Source: Shewanella halotolerans
GTDB taxonomy: Bacteria > Pseudomonadota > Gammaproteobacteria > Enterobacterales > Shewanellaceae
DNA length: 64,000 bases
NCBI RefSeq assembly: GCF_019457535.1
Contig: NZ_CP080417.1
Location: 3,782,001 to 3,846,000, forward strand
Reading direction: 5' to 3'
Part shown: one piece after another, positions 58,326 through 64,000 of the stretch
How the letters are laid out: each line of letters starts with the position of its first letter
Numbering within the stretch: position 1 is the stretch's first letter
The notes under the pieces: generated by a model
What the model saw: the letters and a program-made list of their open reading frames with translations, nothing else
What the model was told of the DNA's origin: nothing
Databases searched by the model: none
Translations under genes and position numbers: made by a program

Positions 58326-59084
58326 AATTCGCTCCATCCTGTTTAGCTTGTTGGGCCCTCGGCTAGGGTCTTAGCCTGGGTAAAAATTTCGGTATTAGTT
58401 TAGGTATAAATTTAGCTTTTCGTTTCCGCGGCCTGGTCAGCTCAACCAGTCTTCGATAACATCAAATATTGTGGCCATAGCTCTTCTCCAAATTAGCTCT
58501 GCTCCAAATTAGCTCTACTCCTCTAATCGCTCATTCCAAGCACTCATTACAAACACTCGTTCCAAGCGCTCAGGTTAAGCGCTAGGCCATTGAGTTAAGT
58601 GACTCGCTTAGCGATTTAACTTGTCGATGTAGCAAGATTAGTCGAGCCTCAGAGAAATATAAAACGATTAAAATTGATGACTGTAAACTAATTTATAGAT
58701 TAGAATTAGGTTTCGAATTAGGTTTCTAATCAGATTCCTAATCAGATGCCTAATCTGTATGTGGTATACGAGCCGATCTAACTGACGAGCCAGCCTAAGA
58801 GGGATTGGTAGAAACGAGGAAGAAACGAGGTAGCAACGAGATAGAAACGATGCAGATACCAAGGAAAGGCGAAGGAGAAATAGAAACGCAAAGCAGGAAA
58901 ACAGAAAAGAAGAGTGAGCGGAGAACCGACAGCAGAAGGTGAAGAGAGTGGAAAGAGCGCAGAGAGTGGAGAGAGTTAGATAAATAGAAAAACAGATGGC
59001 AGGGGTTTCGCCGCGATCTTAGCCGCGGGGAGTAAGCGTCAACACTCGCACTTATCGCCCCCGCATAGCAAAATTTGGCTCAGA
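58326..59084. other. Gene-free stretch with simple repeats and a purine-rich tract
   Basis: No gene. Patches: ctccaaattagctctgctcc/-tactcc repeats (58480-58525), aattaggtttc/taatcagat repeats (58700-58757), gaaacgagg(a/t)a units (58811-58850) and a purine-rich plus strand from about 58800 to 58990. Confidence 0.6.
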
Positions 59085-59336
59085 TCAGCTGTCCTTGTCC
59101 AGCTTAACCTTGGCGACCTGATACAGCTTCACCAGATAGAAGGCATCGATCAACACGATGAAGAAGTTCACCAAGGCCACAGGCAGGGCGCCGATGGCCA
59201 GGCCGTAGGCGACAAACAGGGCTGCGCCGATCAGGTTCCACCAACGCAGCTTCTTGATGTTTGACATCATGAGGGAGATGGCGACCACCACAGAGGCCAG
59301 ATAGCCGACCCATTCCCAAATTGTTGCCGTTTCCAT
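59085..59336 (-). CDS. Small three-helix membrane protein (SemiSWEET/CBU_0592-like), 83 aa
   Basis: The start is ATG at 59334-59336 (METATIWEW) after AAGGAG. Three hydrophobic helices (about residues 5-25, 32-50, 53-73) with an NxxKLRWWNLIGAALFVAYGLAIGA-like middle. It resembles the CBU_0592-like/YgjV and SemiSWEET half-transporter families, where a three-helix bundle dimerises to make a sugar or small-molecule pore. The family call is tentative. It is followed by an unrelated thioesterase on the same strand, upstream. Confidence 0.7.
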   Translation of the reverse strand: METATIWEWVGYLASVVVAISLMMSNIKKLRWWNLIGAALFVAYGLAIGALPVALVNFFIVLIDAFYLVKLYQVAKVKLDKDS

Positions 59337-59490
59337 AGGCACTCCTTAACCCTTAAACATATCTTCCCTAATTATGGCACCGGGCTGCACAAGTGGCAGC
59401 CAATCTGACTAAATTATCTTACTAATTCAGGTGCATGTCAGATGCATGCGAGCTGTACACCAGAGCCTTGCCAATCCTGACGTCGAGCCA

Positions 59491-59940
59491 TCAGACCATC
59501 GCCTGACGCTTAACCACGGCCGCCGTCATACGCGAGATACAGCAGAGTTCACCCGCGCTGTTGTGGATCAACACCTCCCACACCGAGCTGCGTTTGCCCA
59601 GGTGAACCGGCTTGGCGGTTGCCGTCAGGGTGCCGTTGCGCGACGCCTTAAGATGGTTGGCGTTGATCTCCTGACCGACACAATAGTAGTTCTCAAAATC
59701 CACCACGAAGTTGGCCGCATAGCTGGCCACAGTCTCGGCCAGTGCCACATTGGCGCCGCCATGAACTATCCCCAAGGGGTTGTGCACCGCTGGCGAAGCC
59801 GGCATGGTCGCCTTCATGTAGTCCTCGCCAATCTCGCTGATGGTGATCCCCAGGGTCTGCATCAAGGTGCCTTTGCCATGCATGCCTGCGTCCATCTTGG
59901 CGCAATCTTCCAGGGTAACGGGTCTAAACCAAATGCTCAT
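59491..59940 (-). CDS. Hotdog-fold thioesterase, MenI/YdiI-like, 149 aa
   Basis: A single hotdog domain. The catalytic block GIVHGGANVALAETVASYA carries the Glu that acts in YdiI/MenI, and the closing VVGQEINANHL-type segment (CVGQEINANHLKASRNG) is characteristic. MenI hydrolyses 1,4-dihydroxy-2-naphthoyl-CoA in menaquinone synthesis, which fits a menaquinone-using respirer. Other acyl-CoA substrates are possible. Monocistronic. Confidence 0.85.
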   Translation of the reverse strand: MSIWFRPVTLEDCAKMDAGMHGKGTLMQTLGITISEIGEDYMKATMPASPAVHNPLGIVHGGANVALAETVASYAANFVVDFENYYCVGQEINANHLKASRNGTLTATAKPVHLGKRSSVWEVLIHNSAGELCCISRMTAAVVKRQAMV

Positions 59941-60552
59941 GTCTCATTCCACAACGATCAAAAGTGAGCATTTAGTCTACTTCTTCGCTAATCAATAAGA
60001 AATAGGGCATTAGGATATTGAAGCATAAGGGGCTGGAATCGCCTAGCGAGGCATGCAGCTTTGAACAGACGACAGTGTTCAGAGATCACCAGAAAAACAT
60101 ACTGGGGTTGGCCTTCATCCGCCCTGAATTGTTAGTCTCGTTTGCCGCCAAATTGGCCGCATCAAGTGGGTTTGTGTGACGAATGAAGGCCTAGGGTAAC
60201 TGGTAACGCTTACGCCGAATCAAGGGCTCTGATTCCAAAGGCTCTGAATCAAGACTCTTAATCAAAACGCTGTATCATGGCGCTAGCATTTGGGCCTGGC
60301 CGATAACGCGCGACAGTTTATCCTGAAAATACAAATTAACAAGCCCGATGAGTGAGGGGAAAAACAGAAAAAGATCACAGCGTTATCTGAGCCGCATAAA
60401 TCGTAAGGCGGCGCTACACAAAGCAAAACAGCCGCTAACAAGGCGCTAAACTTGTGGCTAAATGGATTAAACAGAATTGAGTGGCATCAGCAACAGGCTT
60501 AAAGACTAAATGACGCGAAGGCGATACAGACTAGACGGTTAAATGCAGGGAT
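59941..60552. other. Gene-free stretch
   Basis: About 600 bp with no accepted gene; contains accaagtccc-free ordinary sequence and imperfect repeats such as aagggctctgattccaaaggctctgaatcaagactc (60223-60257). No regulatory site was recognised. Confidence 0.5.
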
Positions 60553-60582
60553 AAAAAAGCCAGCTGGGGAGAACAGCTGGCT
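60553..60582 (-). terminator. Rho-independent terminator of the nuclease gene
   Basis: aagccagctg/cagctggctt with loop gggagaa, preceded by an A run on the plus strand. Confidence 0.8.
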
Positions 60583-60600
60583 TGGGAGAGACTTGGCAGA

Positions 60601-63216
60601 CTAGTTGCGGCGACGCAATCCAGCCAGTCCAAGTAACATCAGTCCTAGATAACCCAGTGAACCGCCGTCATCCTTTTCTTCCGGCTCAGGCTTAGGCTCT
60701 GGCTTAGGCGCTGGGTAGCTTAGCGCCACGATCACAGGGTCGTGATCCGATGCAGAGAAAGCATTCTCAGACTTGGCAAGCTCACCTGTGTATTTGCTGC
60801 CGTATTCGAACAGGTTCGATTCGACCGCATTGATGTGCCAGTCTTGAATATCCAGTACGCGCTCGGCCAGGCTAGTGTTAGCCAATGCATGGTCCAGGTT
60901 ACCCAACTCGCCGTTGTAGCTGTATGAGTAAGTATCTGGGCCATGAACCTTGGTATTTAGGTTGATCAGGCCATAGCCCTTCTCAATCTTGCTACCTTCA
61001 CGCTCATATACCTTGCCATCTAGCGTTGTCCAAGAGGCGGTCATGATGTCACGATCGCTGTTTGCGGCATCGAAGTCGGTCAATACGCGGATAGGATCTT
61101 CTTTGCCGTAGGCGTTCATGTCGCCGATCACTAAGAGATCACCCTTCACGTCTTGCAGCGCATCACCAATGACCTTAGCGGCCGATACACGGAACTCGTT
61201 ACACTTGCCCTGAAGATCCGCTGGATCACTCTTGTCTTCATAGTTAGCCCAATCTTCGACACAACCTGAGCCCTTAGACTTGAGGTGGTTCACCACGACA
61301 GTTAACTGCTCGTCATGGATCTTGAAGGTTTGACCTAGGCTGTGACGTTGATATTTATCGAACGCTGGGCTGAGTTCCGCCTTGTCGCCTTCGCCGCGAG
61401 TCACTACGCCTGCGGTAGCGTGTTGCTCAGGTGTGGCGATCAGGAAGGCATCACCACTCGGTGTCACCTTAGCGGCGCGGTACAGCATGCCCACAGTGAT
61501 AGCATCGCTACCGACAAACTTGCCTTGGTATTTATCGGCATCGTTGATCTCGACGAAGCTATAGGCGTCGGCATCGCTGAGTTCGGCATTTAGTGCATCG
61601 AGTAGGTTTTGAATCGCACTCTTCTCGCCAAAGCCGTTGTTACCAATCTCCATCAGGCCAACGATGTCGGCGTTCATGGCGGTGATGGCATTCACTATCT
61701 TAGTGCGTTGCAGCAGCATCTCTTCTTCGGTGTTAGCACCACGGTTATCGGCAGGCGTATCGTCACCACCAACCGCATTGTTGAAGAAGTTCAGTACGTT
61801 GAAGCTAGCTACACGGATATCACCCTTAGTGGCAATGGCTGGTGCATCGCTGCGATCATCGCCGCGAATGAAGTCACCCGCCACAATCTCGTTGGTCGCC
61901 ACCAAGCGGTATTCGTTGTAGCTGTAGCTCACCACACCTTGAAGGTTAGTCAGTTGGTCACCGACACGGATATAACCGTTCTCGGCATTGAAGGTTGGGA
62001 AGTAAGGGACTTCGCCATCTTTCGCCTTATAGTCTGACTCGATAAATAGCTGATTAGCGCGGTTTTGTGCTTCCAGCGCAATCGCTTCATCGCTCATCGC
62101 TGGATAGAGCTGGGTCGCCTTCATCAGCGGCGCCTTGTAAGACAACATCATGTTGTTACGACGGGCGGCGTAGTCATAGCTGAAGGTACGGCTGACTTTC
62201 ATGTCGCTACCGGCATCGAGTACCACATGCATGCCTTCGAAACGCTCTAGCGCATCACCCAGGCTCTCGCCGTCGGCCACATAGAAAGGTTGAGCAGCAG
62301 GCGCGCCTACGTTCTCACCCACTTCGATCTTCTTGTCGGCCTTGATATCGACTTGAGTCAGGCCATAGTATTCTTTCACCAGACCTTGAACACAGACTTC
62401 AACGCCAGGCTGGATCTCTTCGCCGGCCGCTTCGCCTAAGAAGACAAAGATACCGTCAGAAGTGTAAGGCGAGTTGTCACCCTCAACTTCTTGCAGGTAG
62501 AAGCCCTTGAACAGGCTGTCGCCACGAGCGGTTACCACACCGCGAATCGTCACTTCCTCTTTAGAGGCATACTCGCCGTCGGCGATCAGTGGGCTAGACT
62601 TGCCTGCACCCTGAACGCTGTAAATTGGTGTGATCTTAGCGCCGGTACAGGTGAAGGCAGGAGCTTCAGGTTCGGTTGGTGCGCTGGCGCCATCTAGGTT
62701 ACCCAGGCCGGTAAAAGTATCGACAGGCAATACTTTCCACTGGCTTTCGACGAAGACATTTGATGCAACAAGGGCATCTGTGTTGCGCTGCATGGTGATG
62801 TTCATGCCCCAGCCGCTAGGCGTAGGCACGGCACCTATGATGTCAACCACGGCACCATCTTTGACCAGTGCTACGGCATCACCGCCGTTGAAATAGAGAT
62901 TACCCGTGCTGCTGTCGACATCGCTACCTAGGGCGATTTCGGCACTTGGGTGTAAGATCACTTTGAGTTTTTTGGCATCTATGGTGAGACCGTCTAGGGC
63001 GACCATATCTAAGGCATTGGTATCGCCATCTTTGTAGCGCACCAGCTTGTAGCCGGTAAGATCTAAGGCGGCGTCGCCTGAATTGTACAGCTCGATCGCC
63101 TTATTGTTGCTGTTGCCTTCAACGTATTCGCTGATGAGCAGGTCGGCTTTCGCAGAAACGGGCAAAGCCGCGGCTATTGACAGTGCAAGCACTGACAACT
63201 TCTTAACATTATCCAT
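60601..63216 (-). CDS. exeM: ExeM/NucH-type extracellular nuclease with GlyGly-CTERM tail, 871 aa
   Basis: Signal peptide (residues 1-24, SAKA/D), then a lamin-tail domain (about 25-130), an OB-fold-like part (about 200-300), and an endonuclease/exonuclease/phosphatase domain from about residue 465 (IRVASFNVLNFFNN, LMEIGNNGFG, VVNHLKSKGSGC, VIGDMNAYGKEDPI, ASDHDPVIVAL). The tail GGSLGYLGLMLLGLAGLRRRN is a GlyGly-CTERM signal, removed by rhombosortase in known systems. ExeM of Shewanella degrades extracellular DNA, supporting phosphorus scavenging and biofilm turnover. A perfect CRP site lies 82 bp upstream. Confidence 0.92.
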   Translation of the reverse strand: MDNVKKLSVLALSIAAALPVSAKADLLISEYVEGNSNNKAIELYNSGDAALDLTGYKLVRYKDGDTNALDMVALDGLTIDAKKLKVILHPSAEIALGSDVDSSTGNLYFNGGDAVALVKDGAVVDIIGAVPTPSGWGMNITMQRNTDALVASNVFVESQWKVLPVDTFTGLGNLDGASAPTEPEAPAFTCTGAKITPIYSVQGAGKSSPLIADGEYASKEEVTIRGVVTARGDSLFKGFYLQEVEGDNSPYTSDGIFVFLGEAAGEEIQPGVEVCVQGLVKEYYGLTQVDIKADKKIEVGENVGAPAAQPFYVADGESLGDALERFEGMHVVLDAGSDMKVSRTFSYDYAARRNNMMLSYKAPLMKATQLYPAMSDEAIALEAQNRANQLFIESDYKAKDGEVPYFPTFNAENGYIRVGDQLTNLQGVVSYSYNEYRLVATNEIVAGDFIRGDDRSDAPAIATKGDIRVASFNVLNFFNNAVGGDDTPADNRGANTEEEMLLQRTKIVNAITAMNADIVGLMEIGNNGFGEKSAIQNLLDALNAELSDADAYSFVEINDADKYQGKFVGSDAITVGMLYRAAKVTPSGDAFLIATPEQHATAGVVTRGEGDKAELSPAFDKYQRHSLGQTFKIHDEQLTVVVNHLKSKGSGCVEDWANYEDKSDPADLQGKCNEFRVSAAKVIGDALQDVKGDLLVIGDMNAYGKEDPIRVLTDFDAANSDRDIMTASWTTLDGKVYEREGSKIEKGYGLINLNTKVHGPDTYSYSYNGELGNLDHALANTSLAERVLDIQDWHINAVESNLFEYGSKYTGELAKSENAFSASDHDPVIVALSYPAPKPEPKPEPEEKDDGGSLGYLGLMLLGLAGLRRRN

Positions 63217-63854
63217 TGTTCAACCCCATTTTTATAATAATGCCGCTAATTTTTATTAACGTGCGGCGAGATTGTTGCAGAAGTGCCTAAGCCAATTTGT
63301 GACCAAGATCACATTCCAAAATAGCGAACATTATGTTTATAAAATACGGTTAATATCTATACAGCAAATGGCATACATATTAGTAAATTGTGATTAACCG
63401 ATTGGTTTCACGGCACAAAACATGAGGCCGTAAGAATTCATTTGTGATGTGACTAGATAATTTCAAGCAAAACAATAGATAAGTTTGAGCATTCAAACAC
63501 CCAGCACCAAACCTGATTAGTGCAAATGCTCAACGATTTTACAAACCGTGGTTTTATTTTAAGGTCAATTTAACCTTTCTACTGACAAGAAGGTAAAATG
63601 TCGAAAGTGTGACAAGCCGCAACTTGGACTGGCGGGGAATCCGATGCAATTCAAACCAGATTCAGCCGCCTGACAAAGTTTGTAAGCTAAATCCAGGATT
63701 TAAAGCCAAGGTGTCAGGCAAATGCCAGAAGCTAATGCTGCTAGCCGGTGCGACGAGCTAATGCCAAAAGCAGATGCCAAAGCAAACCTCAAAGCCTAGC
63801 CCAAAGCCTAGCTCAGCAGACACTGAGCTTGCTTAGGTATGAAGGATTAATAGA
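63217..63854. other. Divergent upstream region of the nuclease gene
   Basis: Contains the nuclease promoter with a CRP site (63298-63313). The part 63640-63830 holds imperfect repeats (aatgccagaagctaatgc, aaagcctagc). No gene is seen. Confidence 0.55.
63298..63313. promoter_or_regulatory. CRP (cAMP receptor) site upstream of the nuclease gene
   Basis: TGTGA-ccaaga-TCACA is a perfect 16-bp CRP core, flanked by ATT and TTC. It lies 82 bp before the start codon, in activator range. Confidence 0.85.
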
Positions 63855-64000
63855 TTAACAAAACTCGAAGTGACAGGCGTTTGCCTGGGACCAGCGCAGC
63901 AGCTCTACCCGATTACGAGACTGAGTCTTACGGAAGATTGAGGAGATATGGGCCTTGACCGTGTGCTCGCTGATACAGAGGCGATCGGCGATCTCCTTGT
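63855..64000 (-). CDS. C-terminal end of a LuxR/NarL-type regulator (partial)
   Basis: The frame runs in from the right edge. The last 47 or so residues read KEIADRLCISEHTVKAHISS, then IFRKTQSRNRVELLRW, the closing helix-turn-helix of a GerE/LuxR domain. The stop is at 63855-63857. The tail is short, with two Cys (QANACHFEFC). The upstream receiver or ligand domain lies outside the window, so whether it is a two-component response regulator is unknown. Confidence 0.85.
   Translation of the reverse strand, partial: KEIADRLCISEHTVKAHISSIFRKTQSRNRVELLRWSQANACHFEFC

Overview
The window looks like chromosomal DNA of a Shewanella species or a very close relative. The protein families point that way: NrfBCD-type electron carriers, a separately encoded flavin subunit with a tetraheme cytochrome c, two secreted enzymes ending in GlyGly-CTERM tails, an ExeM-type nuclease, S46 and S8 peptidases, and several LysR regulators. 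This assignment is inference from gene content; no tRNA or rRNA gene was seen.

Layout. 1-4661 is a mobile integron cassette array read on the minus strand: seven complete or partial cassettes plus one clipped by the window edge, separated by attC sites. One attC is split by an IS110-type element whose transposase carries an in-frame stop. At 4509-4661 lies an attI-like leader, followed by a LexA box (4773-4792) and the first ~23 codons of an integron integrase (4812), after which integrase similarity stops. 5498-49136 is ordinary chromosome. It holds a giant DUF2339 membrane protein, a secreted subtilase, two unusual LysR regulators, nrfBCD, Bax, an outer-membrane protein with a lipoprotein zincin, a PAS-GGDEF protein, a polar amino acid ABC transporter and a SIMPL-domain protein. 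Further on are a WD40-like lipoprotein, an NhaP-type antiporter, lgt, gabT/gabD with a LysR regulator, an OprD-type porin divergent from a GntR regulator, a NhaC/MetT-type transporter behind MetJ boxes, a pseudouridine synthase, and a TAT flavoprotein with its tetraheme cytochrome. 49231-51552 is a second accessory patch: a DUF4823-like lipoprotein flanked by 170-bp direct repeats, then a second attI-like leader in inverted orientation (50955-51107, 153 bp, 7 mismatches to the first), followed by a SUKH-type cassette and an attC. 51971-64000 returns to chromosome: S46 peptidase, TyrP-type permease, a manganese riboswitch with a GDT1-type exporter, catalase, a small 3-TM protein, a MenI-like thioesterase, the ExeM-type nuclease behind a perfect CRP site, and the C-terminus of a LuxR-type regulator.

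Themes. Several neighbours belong together: NrfB/C/D carry electrons between quinol and a periplasmic reductase whose catalytic subunit is not in the window; flavoprotein and tetraheme cytochrome form a two-part periplasmic reductase of unknown substrate; GabT/GabD form the GABA-to-succinate route; the secreted protease, nuclease, dipeptidyl-peptidase and transporters suit a heterotroph scavenging protein, DNA and peptides. The most unusual structure is the pair of inverted attI-like leaders about 46 kb apart, each with its own first cassette, one beside a beheaded SOS-boxed integrase gene. It suggests a broken, duplicated integron whose two platforms could recombine to invert the intervening chromosome.
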